From: Mycolicibacterium hassiacum DSM 44199
GTDB lineage: Bacteria; Actinomycetota; Actinomycetes; Mycobacteriales; Mycobacteriaceae
Reading direction: 5' to 3'
Length of the DNA stretch: 64,000 nt
Assembly: GCF_900603025.1 (NCBI RefSeq)
Contig: NZ_LR026975.1
Location: 2,170,001 to 2,234,000 of the forward strand
Made by a program: the position numbers and the translations under genes. Positions 9,200 to 21,266 of this stretch are shown piece after piece. The first letter of the stretch is position 1. Every line of letters begins with the position of its first letter. The notes under the pieces were generated by a model, which saw only the letters and a program-made list of their open reading frames with translations, did no database searches and had not been told where the DNA came from.

Positions 9200-9972
9200 C
9201 GCACGCAGATCCCCTCGGCCGCCATCGCCGCCTTCACCTGTGCGATGGTGAGCTCGCGGAAGTGGAACACACTGGCGGCCAACACCGCATCCGCGCCGGC
9301 GGCGACCGCGGCCGGGAAGTGTTCGGGCGCGCCGGCCCCGCCGCTGGCGATCACCGGGATGTTCACCGCGCCGCGCACCGCGCGGATCATCGGCAGGTCG
9401 AAACCGGCCTTGGTGCCGTCGGCGTCCATCGAGTTCAACAGGATCTCGCCGACCCCCAGCTCGGCCCCGCGCACCGCCCACTCGATCGCGTCGATGCCGG
9501 TGCCGCGCCGCCCGCCGTGCGTGGTGACCTCCCACCCCGACGGCGTCGGCGGCTGACCGGGCGGCACCTTGCGGGCGTCGACCGACAGCACGATGCACTG
9601 CGAGCCGAACTGCCGCGACATCTCCGCCAACAGCTCCGGACGCGCGATCGCGGCGGTGTTCACCGACACCTTGTCGGCGCCGGCCCGCAGCAACGAGTCC
9701 ACATCCTCGACCGACCGCACCCCGCCGCCGACGGTCAGCGGGATGAACACCTGCTCGGCGGTCCGCCTGACCACCTCCAGCATGGTGGCGCGCCCCGACG
9801 ACGACGCGGTCACGTCCAGGAAGGTGAGCTCGTCGGCGCCCTCGGCGTCGTACGCCGCCGCCAACTCCACCGGGTCGCCCGCGTCACGCAGGTTCTCGAA
9901 GTTCACGCCCTTGACCACCCGGCCGGCGTCGACGTCCAGGCACGGGATGACGCGCACCGCCACACCGGTCAT
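9196..9972 (-). CDS. hisF: Imidazole glycerol phosphate synthase, cyclase subunit
   Basis: With HisH it converts PRFAR and glutamine-derived ammonia to imidazole glycerol phosphate and AICAR. 258 residues, TIM barrel; the first catalytic Asp lies in [16 protein letters not shown] (Asp13) and the second in [15 protein letters not shown], with phosphate loops TVGGGVRS and [10 protein letters not shown] at 9970-9972 shares a base with the impA stop. A ~15-residue insertion ([11 protein letters not shown]) between strands is typical of actinobacterial HisF. Confidence 0.97.
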   Translation of the reverse strand: MTGVAVRVIPCLDVDAGRVVKGVNFENLRDAGDPVELAAAYDAEGADELTFLDVTASSSGRATMLEVVRRTAEQVFIPLTVGGGVRSVEDVDSLLRAGADKVSVNTAAIARPELLAEMSRQFGSQCIVLSVDARKVPPGQPPTPSGWEVTTHGGRRGTGIDAIEWAVRGAELGVGEILLNSMDADGTKAGFDLPMIRAVRGAVNIPVIASGGAGAPEHFPAAVAAGADAVLAASVFHFRELTIAQVKAAMAAEGICVR

Positions 9973-10787
9973 CAGTAGTCCTCCGGACTGCCGACCGACT
10001 GCACCAACTCCAGCAGCTCGTCGTGCGTTCCCGGCACCCCGACCAGCACCGAGCGGGTGGTCAGCGTCCAGTCCCCGCCGGACAGGTCGGTCACGATACC
10101 GCCGGCCGCCCGCACCAGCGCCACCCCGGCCGCGTGATCCCACACGTTGCCGTTGAAACTGATGGCGCCGCCGAGGATTCCGCCCGCGGTGTAGGCCAGG
10201 TCGATGCCGGTCGCGCCGAGCATCCGCATCCGGGAGCAGCGGCGGCTCAGGTGCTCGACCACCGCGAGCCGGTAGCGGCCGGGCACCCGGCCGCGGGAGT
10301 CCACGTTGAAGGTGCTGACCCCGACGATGGAATCGGCGAGCGTGGCGCGCTGCACCGGGGGCTGTTCGATTCCGTTACGGTACAACGGCTTTCCCACCAC
10401 CGCGGTGAACTTCTCGCCGGTGAACGGGATCCAGGTCAGCCCGGCCACCGGCTCGCCGTCCTGCACCAGGCCGAGCAGGATCGCGGCCATCGGCAGACCC
10501 GCCGCGTAGTTGAAGGTGCCGTCGATCGGGTCGAGCACCCACAGCACCGGGGAGTCGAGGTCGGCGCCGCCGTACTCCTCACCGTGCACCGGGATGCCGG
10601 TGTCGCGGGTCAGCGCCTCGACGACCTGGCGTTCGATGGCCAGATCCACCTCGGTGGCGAAGTCGTTGCCCTTCTTCTGCACCGCCGACTCGGCGCGGTG
10701 CCCGTCGATGAACGGTTTGGCCGCGTCGTCGAGGATCCTGGCGGCCTCGGCAACCAGCCGCTCCAGATCGTTCGCGTCGAGCGCCAT
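9972..10787 (-). CDS. impA: Inositol monophosphatase family protein of the his operon
   Basis: 271 residues of the Mg-dependent FIG superfamily. The metal-binding motifs [20 protein letters not shown] and [15 protein letters not shown] and the C-terminal [15 protein letters not shown] are all present. In M. tuberculosis the same position holds impA (Rv1604). An inositol monophosphatase fits by family; a histidinol-phosphatase role has been proposed for his-operon members of this superfamily, and context here would allow it, but the sequence does not decide. ATG at 10785-10787 directly follows the hisA stop. Confidence 0.9.
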   Translation of the reverse strand: MALDANDLERLVAEAARILDDAAKPFIDGHRAESAVQKKGNDFATEVDLAIERQVVEALTRDTGIPVHGEEYGGADLDSPVLWVLDPIDGTFNYAAGLPMAAILLGLVQDGEPVAGLTWIPFTGEKFTAVVGKPLYRNGIEQPPVQRATLADSIVGVSTFNVDSRGRVPGRYRLAVVEHLSRRCSRMRMLGATGIDLAYTAGGILGGAISFNGNVWDHAAGVALVRAAGGIVTDLSGGDWTLTTRSVLVGVPGTHDELLELVQSVGSPEDY

Positions 10788-11537
10788 CTACCGTCCCACC
10801 GCGGCCAGCGCCTCAGGGAGCGTGAAACGTCCGGCGTAGAGCGCCTTTCCGACGATCGCACCCTCCACGCCCCGGTCGGTGAGGGTGGCGATCGCCCGCA
10901 GGTCGTCCAGGCTCGACACCCCGCCGGAGGCGATCACGGGCGCGGTGGTGCGGTCGGTCACGGCGGTCAGCAGCTCCAGGTTCGGGCCGCGCAGCGTGCC
11001 GTCCTTGCTGACATCGGTGACCACGTACCGGGAGCAGCCCTCGCGGTTGAGCCGGTCGAGCACCTCCCACAGATCCCCGCCGTCGGTCTCCCAGCCGCGC
11101 CCGCGCAGCCGGTGCCGGCCGTCGACGATCTTGACGTCGAGCCCGATCGCGATCTTGTCGCCGTGCTCGGCGATCACCTTGGCGCACCACGCCGGGTTCT
11201 CCAGCGCCGCGGTCCCCAGGTTGACCCGCGCGCACCCGGTGGCCAGCGCGGCGGCCAGCGACTCGTCGTCCCGGATGCCGCCGGACAGCTCCACCTTCAC
11301 GTCGAGCTTGCCGACCACCTCGGCGAGCAGCTCCCGGTTGTTGCCCCGGCCGAACGCGGCGTCCAGGTCGACCAGATGGATCCACTCCGCGCCGTCGCGC
11401 TGCCAGTTCAGCGCGGCCTCGAGCGCCGAACCGTACTCGGTCTCGCTGCCGGCCCGCCCCTGCACGAGCCGGACCGCCCGGCCGTCGACCACGTCGACGG
11501 CGGGAAGCAGGGTCAATGTCACCGGGGTACTCGTCAC
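10788..11537 (-). CDS. priA: Bifunctional HisA/TrpF isomerase (PriA)
   Basis: TIM-barrel Amadori isomerase. In mycobacteria and streptomycetes this protein isomerises ProFAR (histidine) and also phosphoribosyl anthranilate (tryptophan), replacing the absent TrpF. About 249 residues. Catalytic Asp in [18 protein letters not shown] and second Asp in [15 protein letters not shown]; the loop [11 protein letters not shown] and the Arg-rich [12 protein letters not shown] are PriA features. The GTG at 11535-11537 is used as start; a GTG at 11520-11522 (MTLTLLPAV) is equally credible. It links the his operon functionally to the trp operon upstream in the window. Confidence 0.93.
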   Translation of the reverse strand: MTSTPVTLTLLPAVDVVDGRAVRLVQGRAGSETEYGSALEAALNWQRDGAEWIHLVDLDAAFGRGNNRELLAEVVGKLDVKVELSGGIRDDESLAAALATGCARVNLGTAALENPAWCAKVIAEHGDKIAIGLDVKIVDGRHRLRGRGWETDGGDLWEVLDRLNREGCSRYVVTDVSKDGTLRGPNLELLTAVTDRTTAPVIASGGVSSLDDLRAIATLTDRGVEGAIVGKALYAGRFTLPEALAAVGR

Positions 11538-11547
11538 AGGGGTCAAC

Positions 11548-12161
11548 CTAAAGCCCTTCAACCCAATTGGCCAAAAGCGCGGCTCCGGCGTCGCCGCTCT
11601 TCTCGGGGTGGAACTGGGTGGCCGACAACGGTCCGTCCTCCACGGCGGCCAGGAACGGCACCCCGTGGGTGGCCCAGGTCAGCTTCGCCGCCGCATCGCC
11701 CTCCCACTGCTGGGCCGCGTAGGAGTGCACGAAGTAGAACCGGGTGCCGGGCGCAATCCCCTTGAACAGCAGGCTGTCCGGCGGGGCATCGACGACGTTC
11801 CAGCCCATGTGCGGAACCACCGGCGCGTCCAGCCGCACCACCGCGCCGGGCCACAGCCCGCAGCCGGCGGTCTCGACCCCGAACTCGACTCCGCGGGCGA
11901 ACAGGATCTGCATGCCGACGCACACCCCGAGCACCGGCCGGCCGGCGGCGACCCGTTCGGCGATGATCTTGTCGCCGTCGATCGAGCGCAGCCCGGCCAT
12001 GCAGGCCGCGAACGCGCCGACCCCGGGCACCACCAGCCCGTCGGCGTTGCGCGCCGCCTCGGCATCGGCGGTGACCTCGACGTCGGCGCCGACCCGCGCC
12101 AGCGCACGCTGAGCCGACCGCAGGTTGCCCGAACCGTAGTCGAGCACCACCACCCTGCGGG

Positions 12162-12165
<4 letters not shown>
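11548..12165 (-). CDS. hisH: Imidazole glycerol phosphate synthase, glutaminase subunit
   Basis: Class I glutamine amidotransferase that supplies ammonia to HisF. 205 residues with the nucleophile Cys82 in [11 protein letters not shown] and the His-Glu pair in [17 protein letters not shown] and HMGWNVV are HisH-specific. The GTG start overlaps the hisB stop by four bases. A 10-bp gap follows before hisA. Confidence 0.96.
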
Positions 12166-15270
<3,105 letters not shown>

Positions 15271-15306
15271 TGTCCCAGAGCAGCACAAATTCGTTTTGGA
15301 GGCGTC

Positions 15307-15720
15307 ATGCGGGCCGCCGAACACCCGAACAACGCCCCCGGGGTGCCGATGATCTTCCCGCCCTGGCTGGAGAACCTGCAGGTCAAGTACCTCAACAAGA
15401 TGGTCAGGCCGTTCTGGCGAGTGCTGCCCGGGATGGCGGTGATCAAGCACCGGGGCCGCAAGTCGGGAAAGCCCTACGAGACGATCATCACGGCCTACCG
15501 CAAGGGCGGCATCGTCGCGATCGCGCTCGCGCACGGCAAGACCGACTGGGTCAAGAACGTGCTGGCCGCTGGCGAAGCCGAACTTCAGTGCAGGCGCGGG
15601 GTGCTGAAACTGACCAATCCGCGCATCGTGCCGGCCGGCGGCGAGATCACCGAGGAACTGCCGTGGCCGGCCAAGGCGCAGGCCCGGCGGGTGGGGCTTC
15701 TGGTCGCCGACGTCGCCTGA
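15307..15720 (+). CDS. Nitroreductase-family deazaflavin (F420)-dependent oxidoreductase
   Basis: 137 residues related to Ddn and the FDOR-A split-barrel proteins of mycobacteria, which use reduced coenzyme F420. The family core [17 protein letters not shown] followed by [23 protein letters not shown] is clear. The substrate is unknown; relatives reduce quinones, nitroimidazoles or unsaturated lipids. The ATG has a strong SD (GGAGG). Residues 15-40 are amphipathic and may touch the membrane. Confidence 0.88.
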   Translation: MRAAEHPNNAPGVPMIFPPWLENLQVKYLNKMVRPFWRVLPGMAVIKHRGRKSGKPYETIITAYRKGGIVAIALAHGKTDWVKNVLAAGEAELQCRRGVLKLTNPRIVPAGGEITEELPWPAKAQARRVGLLVADVA

Positions 15721-15722
15721 CG

Positions 15723-15755
15723 CCCGCACCCGGTTCCGGGATGCCTGGTTGCGGG
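15723..15755. terminator. Hairpin between convergent genes
   Basis: Outer arms CCCGCA/TGCGGG enclose a perfect 12-bp palindrome CCCGGTTCCGGG (15729-15740). It lies 3 bp after one stop codon and 4 bp before the opposing one, without a U-tract. A bidirectional terminator is the simplest reading. Confidence 0.45.
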
Positions 15756-15759
15756 AGGC

Positions 15760-16239
15760 CTACTTGCACAACTCGATGAGGGTCTTGTTGGCCTCGTCGG
15801 CCGTGCGCAACCGTTCGGCCTGCTCGGCGTCCTGGTTCGACACCCCCGCGGTGGCGTAGGCGCCGATGTCCATCAGCGTGTCGGCGAACTCGCGCACCTT
15901 GTCGGCCAGTTCCGGCGGGGTGGCCGGGTCCAGCCGCGCCAGCAGGTACTGCCCGCCGTCGTAGAGCGACACCCGCGCGTTGGCGGCCACCGCCTGGGCG
16001 CCGGTGACATCCTCCGGCCCGCCGGCGGGCTGCAGGTTGGTATTGAGCGACACCCCGCGGCGCACCACGTCGAGCGCCGAGCAGGTGCCCGCCTTGGCGT
16101 CCGCGATCTGGGTTTCGCTGTACACGGGTTCGCGGTCCTGGGTGCGCCACAGCGCCCAGCCGGCCACGCCGAGCGCGACGTCGGCCACGACCAGGCTCAG
16201 GATGCTCAACCAGATCAGGCGGCGGGGTTGGGTGCTCAC
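15760..16239 (-). CDS. Membrane-anchored hypothetical protein
   Basis: 159 residues: a short basic N-terminus, one hydrophobic helix (about residues 8-31, LIWLSILSLVVADVALGVAG) and an extracytoplasmic domain rich in Ala, Asp and Glu. Two cysteines (in GTCSALDVV near the helix and the penultimate residue, LCK) could form a disulfide. I recognise only a general mycobacterial Mce-associated/membrane-protein look and assign no function. GTG start at 16237-16239; divergent from the LysE gene. Confidence 0.75.
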   Translation of the reverse strand: MSTQPRRLIWLSILSLVVADVALGVAGWALWRTQDREPVYSETQIADAKAGTCSALDVVRRGVSLNTNLQPAGGPEDVTGAQAVAANARVSLYDGGQYLLARLDPATPPELADKVREFADTLMDIGAYATAGVSNQDAEQAERLRTADEANKTLIELCK

Positions 16240-16304
16240 GGGGCGACATGCTATCCGGCGGAGTGTGAGCCGGAACGCTCGGCGCCGGTTGCGACACTGG
16301 TCGC

Positions 16305-16943
16305 GTGGGTTGGGAGATCTGGCTGGCGTTCCTGGGCGCGTCGATCGCGATCAGCCTGTCCCCCGGCGCCGGCGCGGTGCAGTCGATGGCCACCGGGCTC
16401 ACGCACGGGGTGCGGCGCGGCTTCTTCAGCGTGCTCGGGTTGCAGGCCGGGCTGATGCTGCAGCTGACGCTGGTGGCCATCGGGCTGGGCGCGGTGGTGG
16501 CCTCGTCGGCGGTGGCGTTCACCGTGATCAAGTGGATCGGGGTGGCCTACCTGCTGTATCTGGCCGTGCAGCAGTGGCGCACCGCCGGGCAGGACCTGCG
16601 CGACCAGCTCGGCGGCGGCGGTGACGGCGGCCGGTTCGCGTTGTTCCTGCGCGGGTTTCTGGTCAACGCCACCAATCCCAAGGGCCTGGTGTTCATCCTG
16701 GCCGTGCTGCCGCAGTTCCTGGTGCCGACCGATCCGTTGCTGCCGCAGTACGTGACCATGGGCGTGACGATGACCGCCGTGGACATCGTGGTGATGATGC
16801 TCTACACCGCGCTGGCCGCCCGCCTGGTCGGCTGGCTGCACACCGCACGTCAGCAGACGGTGCTGAGCCGGGTGTTCTCCGGACTGTTCGCCGTCGCGGC
16901 GATCGCGCTGTCGTTCGCCCGCCGCGGAACCGCGGCCGCCTAG
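16305..16943 (+). CDS. LysE/RhtB family amino acid exporter
   Basis: 212-residue inner-membrane protein with about six hydrophobic helices. The N-terminus (FLGASIAISLSPGAGAVQSMATG) and the middle NATNPKGLVFILAVLPQF are the LysE-superfamily signatures. Such proteins export amino acids or related compounds by proton exchange; the substrate cannot be told. GTG start (16305) is the only one that keeps the first helix whole. Confidence 0.88.
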   Translation: MGWEIWLAFLGASIAISLSPGAGAVQSMATGLTHGVRRGFFSVLGLQAGLMLQLTLVAIGLGAVVASSAVAFTVIKWIGVAYLLYLAVQQWRTAGQDLRDQLGGGGDGGRFALFLRGFLVNATNPKGLVFILAVLPQFLVPTDPLLPQYVTMGVTMTAVDIVVMMLYTALAARLVGWLHTARQQTVLSRVFSGLFAVAAIALSFARRGTAAA

Positions 16944-16967
16944 CGGCCCCGGGGAGACCGGCCCTAG
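16940..16967. terminator. Hairpin joining the lysE-type and nadC stop codons
   Basis: CTAG(C)GGCC ... GGCC CTAG: an 8-bp stem with one bulged C, the two CTAGs being the opposing TAG stops. The same architecture as at 8829-8855; no U-tract. Confidence 0.5.
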
Positions 16968-17830
16968 ACGTCCAGCCCCAGGTCAAGCACCCGCACCGAG
17001 TGGGTGAGCGCACCGACCGCCAGGTAATCCACCCCGGTCGCCGCGTAATCGGCCGCGGTCTGCAGCGTCAGCCCGCCCGAGGACTCCAGTTTCGTTGCCG
17101 GCGAACGGGCGTCGCGGCGCTGCACCGCGACCTGGGTCTGCCACACCGGGAAGTTGTCCAGCAGGATCAGCGCATCGGGCCCCAGGTCCTCGCCGAGGAT
17201 CTCGTCGAGTTGTTCGAGGGAGTCCACCTCGACCTCGCACGGCAGATCCGGGGCGGCCGCCCGCACCGCGCGCAGCGCGGCGACCACCGATCCGGCGGCG
17301 GCGACGTGGTTGTCCTTGATCAGCGCCGCATCGCCCAGCCCCAGCCGGTGGTTGACGCCGCCGCCGACCCGCACCGCGTACTTCTGCAGCAGCCGCAGCC
17401 CCGGCAGCGTCTTGCGGGTGTCGCGGATCCTGGCCCTGGTGCCCTCGACCGCGGCCACCCACGCCGCGGTCGCGGTGGCGACCCCGGACAGGTGGCACAC
17501 CAGGTTCAGCATGGTCCGCTCGGCGGTGAGCAGCCCCTGCGTCGGCGCGGTCACGGTGAGCACGGACGCGCCGGACTCGACCCGGGTCCCGTCGGAGACC
17601 CGGTGTTTGACCTCGTAGCGGTCCGGTCCCAGCACCTCGTCGAGGACCAGCAGCGCGATCTGCAGCCCGGCGATCACCCCGGGTTCGCGGGCCACCACCG
17701 ACGCGGTGGTGGTGGCGTCGGCGGGCACGGTGGCCAGCGTCGTGACGTCGGGTCCGTAGCGCAGGTCCTCCGCCAGGGCGCGCTCCACCACCCGCCGCGC
17801 CTCGGCCAGTTCGTCGGCGTTGAGTTCCAT
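16964..17830 (-). CDS. nadC: Nicotinate-nucleotide pyrophosphorylase (quinolinate phosphoribosyltransferase)
   Basis: Third step of de novo NAD synthesis: quinolinate and PRPP to nicotinate mononucleotide. 288 residues. Conserved RDTRKTLPGLRLLQKYAVRVGGGVNHR, AALIKDNHVAAAGS, LLDNFPV and ESSGGLTLQT blocks are present. The ATG (17828-17830) overlaps the nadB stop by one base. Confidence 0.97.
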   Translation of the reverse strand: MELNADELAEARRVVERALAEDLRYGPDVTTLATVPADATTTASVVAREPGVIAGLQIALLVLDEVLGPDRYEVKHRVSDGTRVESGASVLTVTAPTQGLLTAERTMLNLVCHLSGVATATAAWVAAVEGTRARIRDTRKTLPGLRLLQKYAVRVGGGVNHRLGLGDAALIKDNHVAAAGSVVAALRAVRAAAPDLPCEVEVDSLEQLDEILGEDLGPDALILLDNFPVWQTQVAVQRRDARSPATKLESSGGLTLQTAADYAATGVDYLAVGALTHSVRVLDLGLDV

Positions 17831-19419
17831 CAGCAGCAGGCCACCTCGGTAACCAGGGCTCCCTCGAGCGTTCGGGGGACCGACACCGCCTGCGCGGGGT
17901 CGGTCTCGGGGTAGTCGGACCGGTGGTGGCAGCCACGCGACTCGGTGCGCTCCCGCGCCGCAGCCACCACGACCGCCGCCACGCAGGTCAGCGCGGCGTC
18001 CTCGAAATCGTTGCGGGTGTTGAGCTTCCGCGGCTCCGCGGCATCGAGTTCACCCGCCAGCTCGGCCAGCCCCGACTCGTCGCGCACCACTGCGGCGTGC
18101 CGGGACATCGCCTCCTGCAGCGCCTGGCGCGGCAGCGCGGGGCGCACCGCGGGTTCGGGCGGTTCGGCGGTGACCACCCCGGCAGCGGCGGCGTGTTCGG
18201 CCGCGGCCGCACCGGCCCGGCCACCCACGACCAGACCCTCCAGCAGGCTGTTGGAGGCCAGCCGGTTCGCCCCGTGCATGCCGGTGCGGGCCACCTCACC
18301 GGCGGCGAACAGCCCGCTCATCGCGGTCCGGCCGGACACGTCGGTGCGCACCCCGCCGCAGCTGTAGTGGGCGCCCGGAACCACCGGGATGGGCTGGCGG
18401 GCCGGGTCGATGCCGGCGGCCAGGCAGGACGCCGTCACGGTCGGGAACCGTTCGGCGAAGCCGGGAATGCCGCGGGCGTCGAGGTACACGCACGGCGCGC
18501 CGGTCTCGGTCATCCGGGCGTGGATGGCCGCGGCGACCACATCGCGCGGGGCCAGGTCCCCCATCGGGTGCACCCCCGCGGTCACCGAACGGCCCCGGGC
18601 ATCGATGAGTCGCGCCCCCTCCCCGCGCACCGCCTCGGTGATCAGCGGGCGGCGCCCGCCGGCGGGCCCGTTGTAGAGCATCGTCGGGTGGAACTGGATG
18701 AACTCCACGTCGCACACCGGCACCCCGGCCCACAGCGCCAGCGCCAGCCCGTCGCCGGTGGATCCCGGCGGGTTGGTGGTGGCGGTGTAGAGCTGGCCCA
18801 GCCCGCCGGTGGCCAGCACCACCGCCGGCGCGTGGATCACCCCCGGGCCGTCCGCGTTGCGCACCAACACCCCGGTGATCGCGTCGTCACGGTGAAGGAG
18901 TTGCAGCACAACGTGATTGGGTCGAATGTCCAGGTGCGCCGCGGCCACGTCCAGCGCCCGCTGCACCTCCGCGCCGGTGGCGTCCCCGCCGGCGTGGATG
19001 ATGCGGCGCCGGGAGTGGCCGCCCTCGCGGGTCAGCGCCCAACGGCCCGGACCGGCCTCGTCGAAGCGGGCTCCGTAGCCGACCAGGTCGCACACCGCGC
19101 GGTAGCCGTCGGCCACGATCGAGCGCACCGCATCCGGATCGCACAGCCCGGCGCCGGCGGCCAGCGTGTCGGCCACGTGGGTGTCGACCGCGTCGTCGCT
19201 GTCCGGCATGGCGACCGCGATGCCGCCCTGCGCGTAGTAGGTCGCCGTGCCGCCGGGGAACTCGGTCGCCTTGGTCAGCACCACCACCTTGCGGCCGGCG
19301 CGGTGGGCGGCCAGCGCGGCGACCAGCCCGGCCACCCCGGTGCCGATCACCACCACGTCGGCGCGCTGCTGCCAGTGGCCGGCCCACCGGCCGGATCCGC
19401 AGGACGGCTGCCGGCTCAT
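17830..19419 (-). CDS. nadB: L-aspartate oxidase
   Basis: Flavoenzyme oxidising aspartate to iminoaspartate, the first step of NAD synthesis. About 529 residues. An ADP-binding glycine motif [21 protein letters not shown] lies near residue 22, [13 protein letters not shown] and [12 protein letters not shown] follow, then the capping-domain [25 protein letters not shown] and the C-terminal helical part. The N-terminal ~20 residues before the FAD motif include a Cys and Trp-rich stretch not needed for the fold. ATG overlaps the nadA stop by four bases. Confidence 0.96.
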   Translation of the reverse strand: MSRQPSCGSGRWAGHWQQRADVVVIGTGVAGLVAALAAHRAGRKVVVLTKATEFPGGTATYYAQGGIAVAMPDSDDAVDTHVADTLAAGAGLCDPDAVRSIVADGYRAVCDLVGYGARFDEAGPGRWALTREGGHSRRRIIHAGGDATGAEVQRALDVAAAHLDIRPNHVVLQLLHRDDAITGVLVRNADGPGVIHAPAVVLATGGLGQLYTATTNPPGSTGDGLALALWAGVPVCDVEFIQFHPTMLYNGPAGGRRPLITEAVRGEGARLIDARGRSVTAGVHPMGDLAPRDVVAAAIHARMTETGAPCVYLDARGIPGFAERFPTVTASCLAAGIDPARQPIPVVPGAHYSCGGVRTDVSGRTAMSGLFAAGEVARTGMHGANRLASNSLLEGLVVGGRAGAAAAEHAAAAGVVTAEPPEPAVRPALPRQALQEAMSRHAAVVRDESGLAELAGELDAAEPRKLNTRNDFEDAALTCVAAVVVAAARERTESRGCHHRSDYPETDPAQAVSVPRTLEGALVTEVACC

Positions 19420-20459
19420 TCGCCGCCGCCCGGCTGTCCGATCTCGATCATGCGCTGCACGCTGGCCCGCGCCCGCCGGGCGATCTCGGGGTCCACGTGC
19501 ACCTCGTCCTTGCCCTCGACCAGGCAGCGCAGCAGCGCCGCCGGGGTGATCATCTTCATGAACCGGCAGGACGCCCGGTCGTTGACGGCGCGGAAGTCGA
19601 CCTCCGGGGCGGCGCGGCGCAGCTGGTGCAGCATGCCGACCTCGGTGGCGACCAGCACCTGACGCGCCTTGGTCTCGCGTGCCGCGTCCAGCATGCCGCC
19701 GGTGGACAGGATCTTGACCCGCTCCTCGGGGAACGCGCCCTCGCCGGCGAGGTAGAGCGCGGAGGTGGCGCAACCGCATTCGGGGTGCACGAACAGGTCC
19801 GCATCCGGGTGCGCCCGGGCCTGATCGGCCAGCTCGTCACCGTTGATCCCGGCGTGCACGTGGCATTCGCCGGCCCAGACGTGCATGTTCTTGCGCCCGG
19901 TCACCCGGCGGACGTGCGCGCCGAGGAACTGGTCCGGACAGAACAGCACCTCGCGGTCCTCCGGGATGGAGGCCACCACCTCGACCGCGTTGGACGACGT
20001 GCAGCAGATGTCGGTCTCGGCCTTCACCGCGGCCGTGGTGTTGACGTAGGACACCACCACCGCGCCCGGGTGCTCGGCCTTCCAGGCGCGCAGCTCCTCG
20101 GCGGTGATGGAGTCGGCCAGCGAACAGCCCGCCCGCTGGTCGGGGATCAGCACCGTCTTGTCCGGCGAGAGCATCTTGGCGGTCTCGGCCATGAAGTGCA
20201 CGCCGCAGAACACGATGGTCTGCTCGGGCACCTCCGCGGCGATCCGCGACAGCGCCAGCGAGTCGCCGACGTGGTCGGCGACGTCCTGGATCGCCGGCAG
20301 CTGGTAGTTGTGCGCCAGCAGCGTCGCGCCCCGCAGATCTGCCAGACGGCGAACCTCGGCAGCCCACTGCTCGTCGCCCTCGACACCGGTGTAGCCGCCG
20401 GGGCCGTCGACGATTCGGCTGGTCAAGCCGTTCGCGGGCTCACGGTCCAGCACCGTCAT
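19416..20459 (-). CDS. nadA: Quinolinate synthase A
   Basis: [4Fe-4S] enzyme condensing iminoaspartate with dihydroxyacetone phosphate to quinolinate. 347 residues. Cluster ligands are Cys112 (RAGCSLADS), Cys199 (AGECHVHAG) and Cys298 (RASCRFMKM), in the usual spacing; [22 protein letters not shown] is conserved. The ATG (20457-20459) has the strong SD GAGGAGG. First gene of nadABC; its promoter region contains the NrtR box. Confidence 0.97.
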   Translation of the reverse strand: MTVLDREPANGLTSRIVDGPGGYTGVEGDEQWAAEVRRLADLRGATLLAHNYQLPAIQDVADHVGDSLALSRIAAEVPEQTIVFCGVHFMAETAKMLSPDKTVLIPDQRAGCSLADSITAEELRAWKAEHPGAVVVSYVNTTAAVKAETDICCTSSNAVEVVASIPEDREVLFCPDQFLGAHVRRVTGRKNMHVWAGECHVHAGINGDELADQARAHPDADLFVHPECGCATSALYLAGEGAFPEERVKILSTGGMLDAARETKARQVLVATEVGMLHQLRRAAPEVDFRAVNDRASCRFMKMITPAALLRCLVEGKDEVHVDPEIARRARASVQRMIEIGQPGGGE

Positions 20460-20484
20460 AGCCGCCTCCTCACTGGGTTCCGGA

Positions 20485-20507
20485 GTTTTCGACTTACAAT
20501 CGAAAAC
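20485..20507. promoter_or_regulatory. NrtR-type operator between nadA and nrtR
   Basis: A perfect inverted repeat GTTTTCGA-n7-TCGAAAAC. It ends one base before the nrtR ATG (20508). The centre contains TACAAT (20495-20500), a good -10 for a leaderless nrtR transcript, so bound regulator would block nrtR and the nadABC promoter alike. NrtR regulators of NAD genes in mycobacteria bind palindromes in this position. Confidence 0.85.
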
Positions 20508-21218
20508 ATGACACATACTAGCACCACCCATGAGGTGCTCGCCGTCGTGTTCCAGGTTCGCGGTGTCGACGCCGGATCGGAGGCCCGATCGGGCAAACCC
20601 GAGCTGCACGTGCTGTTGTGGCAGCGCGCGCTCGACCCCGAACGCGGCAAGTGGTCGCTGCCCGGCGGACGGCTGCGCGACGACGAGGATCTGACCAGCT
20701 CGGTGCGCCGACAGCTCGCCGAGAAGGTCGATCTGCGTGAACTTGCTCACCTCGAACAGCTGGCGGTGTTCTCCGACCCGCACCGGGTGCCCGGCGTGCG
20801 CACCATCGCGTCCACGTTCCTGGGGCTGGTGCCCTCCCCCGCCACCCCGGAGCTGCCGCCCGACACCCGCTGGCATCCGGTCAGCGAGCTGCCGCCGATG
20901 GCCTTCGACCACGGCCCGATGGTCGAGCACGCCCGCAACCGCCTGGTCGCCAAACTGTCCTACACCAACATCGGATTCGCCCTCGCCCCAGAGGAATTCG
21001 CGCTGTCCACGCTGCGCGACATCTACAGCGCGGCGCTGGGGCACCAGGTCGACGTGACCAACCTGCAGCGGGTGCTGGAGCGGCGCAAGGTCATCACCCG
21101 CACCGGCAACACCGTCCGATCCGGCCGGCACGGGGGCCGCCCGGCCGCGCTGTACCGGTTCACCGAGTCGCGCTACCGGGTGACCGACGAGTTCGCCGCG
21201 CTGCGGCCCCCGGGCTGA
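20508..21218 (+). CDS. nrtR: NrtR-family NAD-synthesis regulator (degenerate Nudix plus winged helix)
   Basis: 236 residues: an N-terminal Nudix domain (1 to ~145) and a C-terminal winged helix (about 165-230, [25 protein letters not shown] and GRPAALYRF). NrtR proteins repress NAD genes and release DNA on binding ADP-ribose or NAD-related ligands. The Nudix box is present as [24 protein letters not shown] in pieces, but the catalytic RE-x2-EE is RQLAEK, so hydrolysis is probably lost. Divergent from nadA with the box between; same arrangement as Rv1593c-nadA. Start ATG abuts the operator and is likely leaderless. Confidence 0.92.
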   Translation: MTHTSTTHEVLAVVFQVRGVDAGSEARSGKPELHVLLWQRALDPERGKWSLPGGRLRDDEDLTSSVRRQLAEKVDLRELAHLEQLAVFSDPHRVPGVRTIASTFLGLVPSPATPELPPDTRWHPVSELPPMAFDHGPMVEHARNRLVAKLSYTNIGFALAPEEFALSTLRDIYSAALGHQVDVTNLQRVLERRKVITRTGNTVRSGRHGGRPAALYRFTESRYRVTDEFAALRPPG

Positions 21219-21266
21219 GCGCGACACGCACGGGAGGTTGCGAATTTAAGACTTCTTTAAGAAATA
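21219..21266 (+). promoter_or_regulatory. AT-rich leader of the lipase gene
   Basis: The last 25 bp before the lipase ATG are strikingly A/T-rich in a ~70% GC genome. They contain a direct repeat TTTAAG-n5-TTTAAG (21245-21261) whose second copy forms the palindrome TTCTT-T-AAGAA (21253-21263). Probably a promoter core and possibly an operator; no factor can be named. Confidence 0.5.

Noticed and set aside
16983..17936. Second minus-strand frame over nadC
   Set aside because: Arg/Gly-rich +1 shadow of nadC without nadC motifs.
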